Source: an uncultured Nocardioides sp. (GTDB lineage Bacteria > Actinomycetota > Actinomycetes > Propionibacteriales > Nocardioidaceae). From it: DNA of 18,121 bases. The position numbers and the translations under genes were made by a program. Positions within the stretch are counted from its first letter, which is position 1; each line of letters opens with the position of its first letter. The notes beneath the pieces were generated by a model that was not told the origin of the DNA, searched no databases, and was given only the letters and a program-made list of their open reading frames with translations. Location of the stretch: NCBI RefSeq assembly GCF_946885725.1, contig NZ_CAMPGZ010000072.1, forward strand, positions 1-18,121. Reading direction: 5' to 3'. Below are positions 1 through 7,001 of this stretch, in pieces.

Positions 1-2
1 CC

Positions 3-1331
3 GCCACCTATCCGGACCTGTTCCCGTTCCTCACCTTCGCTCACGACCGCGAAGCGCGGCGGAAACTGGGCACGGAGTTCTTTGCCAAGGCCTGGCCGGA
101 GAACGACGCGGTGCTGGCCGAGCTGCTCGAGCTGCGCGCCCGTCGAGCGAGCCTCCTGGGCTACGACGGGTGGGCGGACTACGACGCGGAGGTGAAGATG
201 GTCGGCTCCGCGAAGGCGATCGCGGAGTTCATCGACGACCTTGCGGGCACGGTCGCCCCGGCGGTGCGGGCCGAGATCTCCGAGCTCGAGGCACGGTTGC
301 AGCGAGACCACCCGGGCGAGGAACTGACCCAGTCAGACCTCTGGTACTACATCGACGTGCTGCGGCGAGAACGTTTCGACGTCGACGAGTCGCAGATCCG
401 TCGCTACCTCAGACTCGAGAACGTCGTCACCGGGATGCTGGCGGTCAACGCCGAACTTTTCGGCCTGGAGTTCCGCCTCGTTCCCGATGCGACCACCTGG
501 CACCCGGACGTGACCACCTACGACGTGGTCCGCGACCGCGAGCTCATCGGCCGGTTCCACCTCGACCTGCACCCCCGGCACGGGAAGTTCACCGAGGCCC
601 AGCACCTCCCGCTGGCCCGGGGGCTGGCCGGCGTCCAGCTGCCGCAGAGCGTCCTGCTGTGCAACGTGCCTCGCGATCTGCTCGTCCTCGAAGACGTCGT
701 GATCTTGTTCCACGAGTTCGGCCACCTGCTCAACTCGATCCTGAGCGGGCAGCACCACTGGGCCCGGGACTCCGGCGTGGCCACCGAACGCGACTTCGTC
801 GAGGCGCCCGCGATTCTGCTGGAGGACTTGCCCTACAACCCTGCGGTGCTGCGCAGCTTCGCCGTCGACGTCGACGGGAACCACATCCCAGCGGCGCTCA
901 TAGAAAAGATCCGCGCGTCCGCCCGGGTCGGACGGGTGTTCCAGGTCGCCGAACAGGTCGCGGACAGCGAGCTGTCCTACCGCTTGCACGAGGAACGGCC
1001 CGACGACCTGACCGCTTTCACCGACGCCATATCCACCCGACACATCCCGGTGCGGATGCTTCCCGGCGGCCACTACTACGCCTCGTTCGTGCACCTGGGC
1101 GACGAGCGCTACAGCTCCGGCTACTACGCCTACCTGTGGAGCCGGGTGATCGCCGAGGACTTCCGGTCCGCGTTCGACCCGGACAACCTGTACGCGCCTG
1201 GCCCGGCGCACCGGTTCCGCGACCTGGTGCTCGCCGCGGGCGGCAGTCGGGACGGTCACGACCTGGTCGCCGACTTCCTCCACCGGCGGCTCAGCACCGA
1301 CGCGTTCCACCGGTGGTTGTCCGGCCCGTGA
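3..1331 (+). CDS. M3-family zinc oligopeptidase (thimet oligopeptidase / peptidyl-dipeptidase type), 5' end outside window
   Basis: The reading frame is open from the first bases of the window to TGA at 1329-1331, so only the C-terminal 442 residues are visible; family members are usually about 640-700 residues. The zinc site is clear: HEFGH (HExxH) at 711-725, followed about 25 residues later by the DFVEAP segment, whose Glu at 801-803 is the expected third zinc ligand. The Gly/His/Tyr-rich stretch near 1066-1131 (GGHYYASF, then SSGYYAYLWS) matches the substrate-binding Tyr/His loop of M3A peptidases. The family cleaves short peptides, usually in the cytoplasm, in peptide turnover. No signal peptide can be judged because the start is missing. 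The ATG at 111 is internal, since homologous sequence continues upstream of it. The next gene lies 270 bp away beyond a strong hairpin, so this is probably the last gene of its transcript. Dcp-like versus oligopeptidase-A-like specificity cannot be told from this part. Confidence 0.93.
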   Translation, partial: ATYPDLFPFLTFAHDREARRKLGTEFFAKAWPENDAVLAELLELRARRASLLGYDGWADYDAEVKMVGSAKAIAEFIDDLAGTVAPAVRAEISELEARLQRDHPGEELTQSDLWYYIDVLRRERFDVDESQIRRYLRLENVVTGMLAVNAELFGLEFRLVPDATTWHPDVTTYDVVRDRELIGRFHLDLHPRHGKFTEAQHLPLARGLAGVQLPQSVLLCNVPRDLLVLEDVVILFHEFGHLLNSILSGQHHWARDSGVATERDFVEAPAILLEDLPYNPAVLRSFAVDVDGNHIPAALIEKIRASARVGRVFQVAEQVADSELSYRLHEERPDDLTAFTDAISTRHIPVRMLPGGHYYASFVHLGDERYSSGYYAYLWSRVIAEDFRSAFDPDNLYAPGPAHRFRDLVLAAGGSRDGHDLVADFLHRRLSTDAFHRWLSGP

Positions 1332-1384
1332 CCGGGCCATGACCGGCCTGGGCCGGGCCGGCATCCACGCGGTCCCCTGTGCGG

Positions 1385-1421
1385 AGCCCGGGAGTCCGCA
1401 CCACCTCCGGCCTCCCGGGCT
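1385..1421 (+). terminator. GC-rich hairpin, probable terminator of the M3 peptidase gene
   Basis: A perfect 10-bp inverted repeat, AGCCCGGGAG at 1385-1394 and CTCCCGGGCT at 1412-1421, encloses a 17-base loop, about 55 bp after the peptidase stop. A smaller dyad, CCGGCC-TG-GGCCGG at 1343-1356, lies between. There is only a short pyrimidine tail (ttccc) and no U-tract, as is common for terminators in high-GC actinobacteria, so function is inferred from position and stem strength. Confidence 0.5.
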
Positions 1422-1485
1422 TCCCATCCGCCCGACGACCGCGCGCGGTCACTCCCCGCCGCCGGAGTCAGGTGACCACGCCCCG

Positions 1486-1539
1486 TCGTGGAGCAGGACA
1501 GGGTCGTGGAGCAGGACAGGGTCGTTGAGCAGGACAGGG
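1486..1539 (+). repeat. Three tandem copies of an 18-bp repeat
   Basis: The unit tcgtggagcaggacaggg occurs at 1486-1503 and 1504-1521 identically, and at 1522-1539 with one change (gtgg to gttg). The array sits in the spacer upstream of the lipoprotein gene, ending 62 bp before the chosen ATG. Because 18 is a multiple of three, the repeat is also open in the lipoprotein's frame (VEQDRV repeated from a GTG at 1488). A translated version would bury the export signal about 40 residues inside the protein, so a non-coding or regulatory array is more likely. Confidence 0.85.
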
Positions 1540-1601
1540 CAGCACGCTCCACCCTTGACGGCCGGGTACGGCGGACGCATCGTCGGCTCATGGGGACACC
1601 G

Positions 1602-2387
1602 ATGCTGCACCTCGTCGGACGACGGTGGCTGCTCACGACCGCGGGGAAGGGCGTGCTCGGGTTCGCACTCCTCGGTGTGGCCGGGTGCAGCGCGGACGAC
1701 TCCGGGTCGGCGCAACCAGCCGAGGCCGAGACCGGCGCGTCGCCCAGTCCTGAGGAGAGCGACACGGCTTCGGCGTCACCGGCCGGGGAGGAGCCGGCAG
1801 CCGGCGAGCTGAAGTGGTCTCGTGTCGACCTCGGGTTCGTGTCCGCCTACGTACTCGTGCGCGGCAACGAGGCCGCCGTCGTCGATACCGGTGTGGGCGG
1901 CAGCGGCGAGGCGATCGGCACCGTCCTGGACGAAGCCGGGCCCGGCTGGGCGGGCGTCCGGCACGTCGTACTCACCCACAAGCACCCCGACCACGCCGGC
2001 AGCGTCAGCGAGGTGCTCGACCAGGCGCCCGACGCCACCGGGTACCTCGGGCAGGCGGACCTCGGCGAGGTCGACGCGTCGCGGGCGCTCACGGCGCTGA
2101 GTGACGGCGACGAGGTCTTCGGGCTGCAGATCGTCGGAACCCCCGGTCACACCGCGGGCCACGTGGCGGTCTTCGACGCCGACACCGGGGTGCTGGTCGC
2201 CGGCGACGCGCTGACCAACCAGAACGGTCTCGCCGGCTCCAACCCGCAGTTCACCGAGGACGAGCAGGCAGCCGCGGAGTCGGTGCGCAAGCTGGCCGAG
2301 TTCTCACCTGAGGTGATCCTGGTCGGCCACGGTGCACCGATCACTCGCGGCGCCGCGGACCAGCTACGAGAGTTGGCGAACGCCTAG
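1602..2387 (+). CDS. Exported lipoprotein with metallo-beta-lactamase fold (putative hydrolase)
   Basis: This is a 261-residue protein if started at ATG 1602, which has GGGGA five bases upstream; ATG 1590 (MGTP) is the alternative. The N-terminus GRRWLL, a hydrophobic run and VAGC (Cys29) form a lipoprotein signal with a twin-arginine pattern, so Tat export followed by lipid anchoring is likely. A Ser/Glu/Ala/Pro-rich linker to about residue 70 leads to the catalytic domain. Metal-site motifs are complete: HKHPDH (His126, His128, Asp130, His131), GTPGH (His183), GDA (Asp202) and GHG (His243), the pattern of di-zinc MBL-fold hydrolases. The TPGHTAGH segment resembles glyoxalase-II-like and quorum-lactonase-like members rather than true beta-lactamases. 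The substrate is unknown. The stop interlocks with that of the convergent membrane-protein gene. Fold and export are well supported; function is open. Confidence 0.9.
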   Translation: MLHLVGRRWLLTTAGKGVLGFALLGVAGCSADDSGSAQPAEAETGASPSPEESDTASASPAGEEPAAGELKWSRVDLGFVSAYVLVRGNEAAVVDTGVGGSGEAIGTVLDEAGPGWAGVRHVVLTHKHPDHAGSVSEVLDQAPDATGYLGQADLGEVDASRALTALSDGDEVFGLQIVGTPGHTAGHVAVFDADTGVLVAGDALTNQNGLAGSNPQFTEDEQAAAESVRKLAEFSPEVILVGHGAPITRGAADQLRELANA

Positions 2388-2605
2388 ACCTGGTTCTGCC
2401 TGGCCCGCCGCGCCTGCCGCTGTACGGCGACCGTCCCGAGGACCACGGCGGCGATGAGCACCACCAGGGCGAGCGCGAGCACCCAGACGGGGACGCCGGC
2501 CCACGCCATCGGGATCGCGTACCTGGCGAAGACGAGCCCGCCCACGAGCAGCACGAGGACCGCCAGCAGGGCGACGACGACTCTGCCGTTGCGCTCGCCG
2601 CTCAC
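2384..2605 (-). CDS. Small two-helix membrane protein of unknown function
   Basis: A 73-residue protein with a short charged N-terminus (SGERNGR), two hydrophobic segments at about residues 9-30 and 38-62, and a basic C-terminal tail (QRQARRARQNQ). This predicts a hairpin membrane protein with both ends in the cytoplasm by the positive-inside rule. It starts with GTG at 2603-2605, overlapping the TGA of the upstream micro-ORF (GTGA), so the two are probably translationally coupled. Its TAG at 2384-2386 interlocks with the TAG of the convergent lipoprotein gene in a CTAG palindrome. I do not recognise a family. The hydrophobic pattern, start/stop overlap and charged ends argue for a real gene despite its size. 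Confidence 0.7.
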   Translation of the reverse strand: MSGERNGRVVVALLAVLVLLVGGLVFARYAIPMAWAGVPVWVLALALVVLIAAVVLGTVAVQRQARRARQNQV

Positions 2606-2688
2606 GATGCGAGCCTCAGCCGCAGCAGGATCTCGCCCTCGGGGTCGAGCGCACCGTCGCGGGTGGTCTCGCGCAGCTCGATCGTCAC
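2602..2688 (-). CDS. 28-residue micro-ORF coupled to the small membrane protein gene
   Basis: On the minus strand GTG at 2686-2688 opens a 28-codon frame (VTIELRETTRDG, then LDPEGEILLRLRLAS) ending in TGA at 2602-2604. That TGA overlaps the GTG of the next gene by the same 4-base pattern seen in the Mrp operon. An AGGG sequence lies seven bases before this GTG; a second in-frame GTG at 2692-2694 would add two residues. The amphipathic, charged composition is protein-like. It may be a genuine tiny protein or a leader peptide that controls the membrane protein. No family is recognised. Confidence 0.5.
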   Translation of the reverse strand: MTIELRETTRDGALDPEGEILLRLRLAS

Positions 2689-2710
2689 GGGCACACCCTA
2701 GAACCAGGAC

Positions 2711-2729
2711 GTTCGGGACATCCCGGAAC
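2711..2729. promoter_or_regulatory. Inverted repeat in the divergent spacer
   Basis: GTTCGGG-acat-CCCgGAAC at 2711-2729 is a seven-pair dyad with one bulged G. It lies in the roughly 110-bp spacer between the minus-strand micro-ORF (start 2688) and the plus-strand gene at 2797, where both promoters must be. It could be an operator or a stem in a leader RNA. No convincing -35/-10 pair was found beside it. Confidence 0.3.
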
Positions 2730-2796
2730 GCGCGCGTTTACGCAGCCGAACCGTGGGCACCGGCGCCGACAGGGACGGACCTGGGGAGGGACGGCC

Positions 2797-3099
2797 ATGA
2801 ACATCGGACCGGGACGAGTACGCCTCGAGGCCGAGCACGTGCTGCTCGCGCCGACCGCGTGGGGATGGCTCCGCGGCCAGCGACCCGTGCGGATCAGGTA
2901 CGACCACATCCGCCACGTGCAGATGCGCGTGCGACGGGGGAGCCGGGCCGGCGAGCTGGTGCTGGCCACGACCTGCTCGGGTGAGCCGTTCGTGCTCGCG
3001 TTCCGACGGTCGCGGAGCGCCGAAGTCGCCGTCACCGCGCACGAGCTCGCCGCGCGGTGCGCGATGGACGCGTGGCGTCCGCACGCCTCTGCGGCCTGA
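2797..3099 (+). CDS. Small conserved-looking soluble protein of unknown function, possibly PH-like fold
   Basis: A 100-residue protein starting at ATG 2797 behind an excellent ribosome binding site (GGGGAGGG at 2783-2790, six bases before the ATG). It has no signal peptide or membrane segment. The middle alternates short beta-like strands with basic residues (VRIRYDHIRHVQMRVRRGSR), followed by strand-like segments and a C-terminal helix (AEVAVTAHELAARC). Strands followed by one helix are reminiscent of small bacterial PH-like domains, but this is a guess from pattern only. It stands alone: divergent from the micro-ORF pair and convergent with the Mrp operon, with a shared hairpin over the stops. 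Confidence 0.75.
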   Translation: MNIGPGRVRLEAEHVLLAPTAWGWLRGQRPVRIRYDHIRHVQMRVRRGSRAGELVLATTCSGEPFVLAFRRSRSAEVAVTAHELAARCAMDAWRPHASAA

Positions 3100-3115
3100 C
3101 CGCGGCTACGCGGTC
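3098..3115. terminator. Short bidirectional hairpin over two convergent stop codons
   Basis: GACCGCG-gcta-CGCGGTC at 3098-3115 is a perfect 7-bp stem with a 4-base loop. It starts inside the TGA of the plus-strand gene, and the TAG (cta) of the universal stress protein gene lies in and at the edge of the loop. Being symmetrical, it could end transcription from both sides, including the seven-gene Mrp operon. It has no U-tract, so terminator function is inferred from location. Confidence 0.45.
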
Positions 3116-4005
3116 TCGTCGACCACCGCGACGGCGCACCTCGCGCCGTGGATCACGGCGTGGCTGACCGAGCCCAGCAGCATGCCGCGGAAGGCGCCGC
3201 GGCCGCGGGTGCCGACGACCAGCAGACCGGCGTCGGCGGACGCGTCGACCAGCGTGCGTTCGGCGGGGCAGTCCTCGACCCGGGTGGTGACGTGGACCGA
3301 CGGGTGCGCGCGCATGACGGCTGCCGCCGCATCGGTGGCGATGCGCTCGGCGCCGGCACGGAGCTGCGACTCGTCGACGTTCTCGACCAGGTGGCCGCCC
3401 GTGGAGGTGACGACCTCGACCGGCGCGCCGCACGTGGCTGCGCGGGACGCGGCGAAGCGCACGGCGGCCTGGGCGGGTGGCGACCCGTCGGTGCCGACGA
3501 CCACGCGGTGGTCGGGACCGGGCCGCCGGTCGACGCCCTCGTCCTTGACGACGATCACCGGGCAGGGCGCCTTGGCGGCCACCGCGAACGCCACGGACCC
3601 GAGCAGCGCCCCGACGACCTGGCCGTAGCCGCGGCTGCCGATCACGACCAGCGCCGCCTGGTCCTCGGCGTCGACCAGCGCCCGCGTCGGGCTCTCCACT
3701 TCGGTGGCGCCGAACACGCGCAGCCCAGGACGGGCCGCGACGGCCAGCGCGACCCCGCGAGCGGTGACCTCCTGAGCAGCCGCCAGTGCGTCCGGGTCGC
3801 GGTGCAGCAGCCCGGGTCCGGGCTCGATCGTCATGCCGGGGTAGTTGGCCGCGTAGACCACGACGAGCGGCACGTCGAGCCGCTCCGCCTCGTCGACCGC
3901 CCACAGCAGCGCGTTCTCGGCGTGCGCGGTGCCGTTGTAGCCGAGCACGACCGCGCCGGGCGGGTAGGTCCTGCCGAACCACGTGCCGACCTCGTCGTAG
4001 GTCAT
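3106..4005 (-). CDS. Tandem universal stress protein (two USP domains), last gene of the Mrp operon
   Basis: A 299-residue cytoplasmic protein made of two USP (UspA-type) domains. Each carries the ATP-binding G-2x-G-9x-G-S pattern: GSRGYG at residues 123-128 followed by LLGS, and GTRGRG at 265-270 followed by LLGS. Domain 2 begins with the canonical VGTDGS (171-175); in domain 1 the matching position is LGYNGT (22-26), with Asn replacing the usual nucleotide-contacting Asp, so the domains may differ in affinity. USPs bind ATP and act in stress survival and as regulatory partners. Its ATG overlaps the mrpG stop (ATGA) with GGGAGG just upstream, so it is co-translated with the antiporter. This suggests, but does not prove, that it senses energy state for the antiporter. 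Family assignment is secure. Confidence 0.95.
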   Translation of the reverse strand: MTYDEVGTWFGRTYPPGAVVLGYNGTAHAENALLWAVDEAERLDVPLVVVYAANYPGMTIEPGPGLLHRDPDALAAAQEVTARGVALAVAARPGLRVFGATEVESPTRALVDAEDQAALVVIGSRGYGQVVGALLGSVAFAVAAKAPCPVIVVKDEGVDRRPGPDHRVVVGTDGSPPAQAAVRFAASRAATCGAPVEVVTSTGGHLVENVDESQLRAGAERIATDAAAAVMRAHPSVHVTTRVEDCPAERTLVDASADAGLLVVGTRGRGAFRGMLLGSVSHAVIHGARCAVAVVDETA

Positions 4006-4379
4006 CGCGCCTCCCGGCTCTCGTCCTGGTCATGGTCGTGAGGGAGTACGTCGCTGAGCTCGTCGACGACGAGCAGGTCGCGCCGCACCTGGCCGGCGCG
4101 GAACGACGCCCGCCCGACCATGTGGCTGCCGATCGGTGCGGTCGCCAGCTGGAACAGTGCGACCAGGGCCAGCAGCCCGAGCGTGGCGGGGTCGCGCAGC
4201 CGCAGGGCGAGACCGAGCAGCACCAGCATCAGTCCGAGCACCTGTGGCTTCGTGGCCGCGTGCATCCGCGTGAGCACGTCCGGGAGCCGCAGCAGGCCGA
4301 CGGCCGCGATGAGCGACAGCAGCGCGCCGAGCACGAGGCACGTCGCGGCCAGGGCGTCCGCCACCGTCGCCCAGCTCAT
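4002..4379 (-). CDS. mrpG: Na+/H+ antiporter subunit G (MrpG/MnhG)
   Basis: A 125-residue membrane protein with three hydrophobic helices and the MrpG signature region GLLRLPDVLTRMHAATKPQ, then LGLMLVLLGLALRLRDP and the TAPIGSHMVGRASFR segment typical of the family. MrpG is one of the small subunits of the hetero-oligomeric cation/proton antiporter in the plasma membrane and is needed for complex assembly and activity. Start and stop are both 4-base overlaps, with mrpF upstream and the universal stress protein gene downstream. The C-terminus is extended by an acidic, His-containing tail (DELSDVLPHDHDQDESREAR), predicted to be cytosolic, which is not part of the usual MrpG core. Confidence 0.95.
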   Translation of the reverse strand: MSWATVADALAATCLVLGALLSLIAAVGLLRLPDVLTRMHAATKPQVLGLMLVLLGLALRLRDPATLGLLALVALFQLATAPIGSHMVGRASFRAGQVRRDLLVVDELSDVLPHDHDQDESREAR

Positions 4380-4696
4380 CAGCGGCCCCCTCTGGTCCCC
4401 GAGGACTCCCGGCCGGGCGTCCCCTCGTCGTCCTCGACGGTGTCGCTGCCCGGGCTGAACCGGGCGACGCTCACCGAGCCGACGAAGCCGAGCATCGCCA
4501 GCACGACCAGCAACGGCAGCGTCGTGGTGTGCCGGTGCACTGCGGCCTCGAGACCGAGGCCGCAGATGATCACCGCGACCAGCACGTCGACGCCCACGAT
4601 GCGGTCGAGCATGGTGGGGCCGAGCGCGATGCGCACGACGAGCAGCACCGCGGCGACGCCCAGCATCGCCATGCACGCGAACAGCAGCACCGTCAC
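4379..4696 (-). CDS. mrpF: Na+/H+ antiporter subunit F (MrpF/MnhF)
   Basis: A 105-residue protein with three membrane helices and the family signature VVRIALGPTMLDRIVGVDVL near residues 20-40, including the conserved Asp residues that line the path in Mrp complexes. It starts at GTG 4694-4696, inside the mrpE stop (GTGA), with a very strong GAGGAGGAGG ribosome binding site five bases upstream. The core ends near residue 80; the remaining hydrophilic tail (SPGSDTVEDDEG onward) is acidic and Gly/Ser-rich. Its TGA overlaps the mrpG ATG. Subunit F works with A, C, D, E and G in the membrane complex exchanging Na+ (or other cations) for protons. Confidence 0.95.
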   Translation of the reverse strand: MTVLLFACMAMLGVAAVLLVVRIALGPTMLDRIVGVDVLVAVIICGLGLEAAVHRHTTTLPLLVVLAMLGFVGSVSVARFSPGSDTVEDDEGTPGRESSGTRGGR

Positions 4697-5280
4697 GGCG
4701 CCTCCTCCTCCCGGTCGTGCGGCCCTACGGGCAATGGTTCCGGCTCCAGCACCGGTGCGGTGTCGGCACCGAACGCGAGGACGACGCGTCGCTCGAGCGC
4801 CATCACCTCGCGGCGCATCTTCTCGACGCCGTCCTCGTCGCGCGCGTCGAGCACGTGCAGGAACAGCGTGTGCGTCGACCGTCGCGCCTCCACGACGAGG
4901 CTGCCCGGCACCAGTGACACCATCTCCGCGACCACGGTGAGCACGAAGTCCGAGTCCGTGCGCAGGTCGATCTCGATCACCGCGTTCTTGGGCTGCCGCC
5001 CGAACGCGAGCGTCGTGCGCGCCACCTGGATGCTGGCGAGTACGACGTCGGCCAGGAAGCGCACGACGAGCCAGGCGAGCCAGTGCGGGCGGATGCGCAG
5101 GTGCATGCGCAGCGGCGGCAGCGGGAAGGCCAGGCACACCACGGTCCCGACGACGATGCCGGCGACGACGTTGGCGATCGACACGTCGCCCCACAGCGCC
5201 ACCCACAGCACGGTCAGCCACACCAGTGCCCACGGCTGCAGGCTCTTCCAGCGCGACCGGTGGCGGTGCGGTGCACTCAT
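4693..5280 (-). CDS. mrpE: Na+/H+ antiporter subunit E (MrpE/MnhE)
   Basis: A 195-residue protein with N-terminal membrane helices (about residues 15-55), a third hydrophobic region (LAWLVVRFLADVVLASIQVA, about 68-87), and a C-terminal soluble domain containing the typical MrpE stretch NAVIEIDLRTDSDFVLTVVAEMVSL and the PGSLVVE-THTLFLHVLD segments. It is somewhat longer than the roughly 160-residue Bacillus-type subunit, mainly because of a Glu/Pro-rich C-terminal tail (LEPEPLPVG, then HDREEE). The ATG overlaps the mrpD stop (ATGA); no strong ribosome binding site precedes it, so re-initiation by coupled ribosomes is probably important. It is a required part of the multisubunit antiporter. Confidence 0.95.
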   Translation of the reverse strand: MSAPHRHRSRWKSLQPWALVWLTVLWVALWGDVSIANVVAGIVVGTVVCLAFPLPPLRMHLRIRPHWLAWLVVRFLADVVLASIQVARTTLAFGRQPKNAVIEIDLRTDSDFVLTVVAEMVSLVPGSLVVEARRSTHTLFLHVLDARDEDGVEKMRREVMALERRVVLAFGADTAPVLEPEPLPVGPHDREEEAP

Positions 5281-7001
5281 CGGACACCGTCCGGGAGCAC
5301 CGCGGAGACGTACCCCTCGCGGACCAGCACGTCCCGCGCCGCACGGCCGGTGAAGCCCATGACGGGACCGGCGACGACGGTGAGGGCGAGGCTCAGCGCG
5401 ATGAGTACGGCGGTGGCCCCGACCATCGTGCGTGGCAGCCGCTCCGGCAGCGCATGTGCCTCGCTGAGCTGGTAGAGCGACTGGCTGGTCTCGTCGTCCT
5501 CGTCGACGATGCTGCGCGCCTCGTCCTGGTCGCGCTGCGGGACCGTCGTACCGCCGATGTGCAGGTGGTCGCGGTGCGTCACCAGCGCCTGGGAATAGGC
5601 CCGGTCGCCCAGGTCGGCGTCGGCCCGGCCCATCGCGAGGCTGAGCTCCCGCGCCTCCTCGTGGGCCTCGGCGGGCGTGCGCCAGAACGCGAGGTTCCAC
5701 GCCTTCGCGACGGCGTACAGGGTGAGCAGGCTGGTCAGCATCCCGGCCGCGACCACGACGAGCGGCAGCGTCCCGCCGAGCCGCAGGCCGGCCTCGGTCA
5801 GCGCGACCTTGCCGAGGAAGCCGGACATCGGCGGGATGCCGGCGAGGTTCATGGCCGGCACGAAGAACAGCACACCCAGCAGCGGCGCGAGCCGGGCGAG
5901 GCCGCCGAGCTTGAGCAGGCTGGTGCTGCCGCCTCGTCGTTCGACCAGCCCCAGGACGAGGAAGAGCGCGGTCTGGATGGTGATGTGGTGCGCGACGTAG
6001 AAGATCGCGCCGGTGTAGCCCGCCACCGTGCCGACCGCGATGCCGAACACCATGTAGCCGATGTGGCTGACCAGCGTGAACGACAGCATCCTCTTGATGT
6101 CGGACTGCGCGACCGCACCGAGGATGCCGATGACGAGCGTCAGCAACGACGCCACCAGCAGCAGGTCGGTCAGCGGGCTGTCCGGGAACAGCAGGGTCTG
6201 GGTGCGGATGATCGCGTAGATGCCGACCTTGGTCAGCAAGCCCGCGAACACCGCGGTGACCGGCGCGGGCGCGGTCGGGTAGCTGTCGGGCAGCCAGAAC
6301 GACAGAGGGAACACCGCCGCCTTGATCGAGAACGTCGTCAGCAGGAGCAGCTGCAGCACCAGGCTCACCGACGGGTCGAGCGCGTCGAGGCGGCCGGCGA
6401 GCTGGGCGAGGTTGAGGCTGCCGGTGGCGGCGTACACCGCGGCCAGGCAGATCAGGAACAGCGCCGACGACACCACGTTGACGACGACGTAGATCGTGCC
6501 GGCGCGGATGCGCGAGCCGGTGCCGCCGAGGGTGAGCAGCACATAGCTCGCGAACAGCAGCATCTCGAAGCTGACGAACAGGTTGAACAGGTCGCCCGCG
6601 AGGAACGCGTTGCTCACGCCGGCGGCCAGCACCAGGAACGTCGGGTGGTAGATCGTCAGCGGGGTGTCCCGCTCGTCGCCGGTCATGCCCTGGCCGATCG
6701 AGTAGACGAGCACGCCGAGCGTGACGACGGTCGACACCAGCAGCATCAGCGCCGAGAGCCGGTCGGCGACCAGCGCGATGCCGAGCGGCTCCTGCCACGC
6801 GCCGATCCAGAGCACCTGCGTGCCGTGCCGGTCGGTCAAGACGACCAGGGCGACGGCGACCGCGACGACCGCGGTCAGGGCGACGGTGCTGACCGCCCGT
6901 TGTACGGCGGGGCTCCGGCTCGCCATCAGCGTGAGGGCCGCGCCCAGCAATGGCAGCAGCACCGGCAGCGGCACGAGCCAGCTCCAGGTGGACGGGCTCA
7001 T
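5277..7001 (-). CDS. mrpD: Na+/H+ antiporter subunit D (MrpD/MnhD, complex-I ND4/NuoM-like)
   Basis: A 574-residue polytopic protein of the proton-translocating complex-I antiporter-like family. Key residues are visible: Glu146 in the FEMLLFASY helix, Lys227 in TTFSIKAAVFPLSFWLPD, and Lys258 in LLTKVGIYAI; these match the charged residues that carry protons in MrpD, NuoM and NuoN. The QSDIKRMLSF motif is at about 299-308. The start is ATG 7001 in an ATGA overlap with mrpC, behind GAGGGAG. Between the last two helices, residues about 441-525 form a long hydrophilic loop rich in Asp, Glu and His, longer than expected in the core fold. MrpD and MrpA are the two large subunits of the complex. Confidence 0.97.
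   Translation of the reverse strand: MSPSTWSWLVPLPVLLPLLGAALTLMASRSPAVQRAVSTVALTAVVAVAVALVVLTDRHGTQVLWIGAWQEPLGIALVADRLSALMLLVSTVVTLGVLVYSIGQGMTGDERDTPLTIYHPTFLVLAAGVSNAFLAGDLFNLFVSFEMLLFASYVLLTLGGTGSRIRAGTIYVVVNVVSSALFLICLAAVYAATGSLNLAQLAGRLDALDPSVSLVLQLLLLTTFSIKAAVFPLSFWLPDSYPTAPAPVTAVFAGLLTKVGIYAIIRTQTLLFPDSPLTDLLLVASLLTLVIGILGAVAQSDIKRMLSFTLVSHIGYMVFGIAVGTVAGYTGAIFYVAHHITIQTALFLVLGLVERRGGSTSLLKLGGLARLAPLLGVLFFVPAMNLAGIPPMSGFLGKVALTEAGLRLGGTLPLVVVAAGMLTSLLTLYAVAKAWNLAFWRTPAEAHEEARELSLAMGRADADLGDRAYSQALVTHRDHLHIGGTTVPQRDQDEARSIVDEDDETSQSLYQLSEAHALPERLPRTMVGATAVLIALSLALTVVAGPVMGFTGRAARDVLVREGYVSAVLPDGVR

Noticed and set aside
1488..1601. Extended start of the MBL lipoprotein at GTG 1488, translating the 18-bp repeats.
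   Set aside because: It would place the twin-arginine/lipoprotein signal about 40 residues inside the protein, which is incompatible with export.
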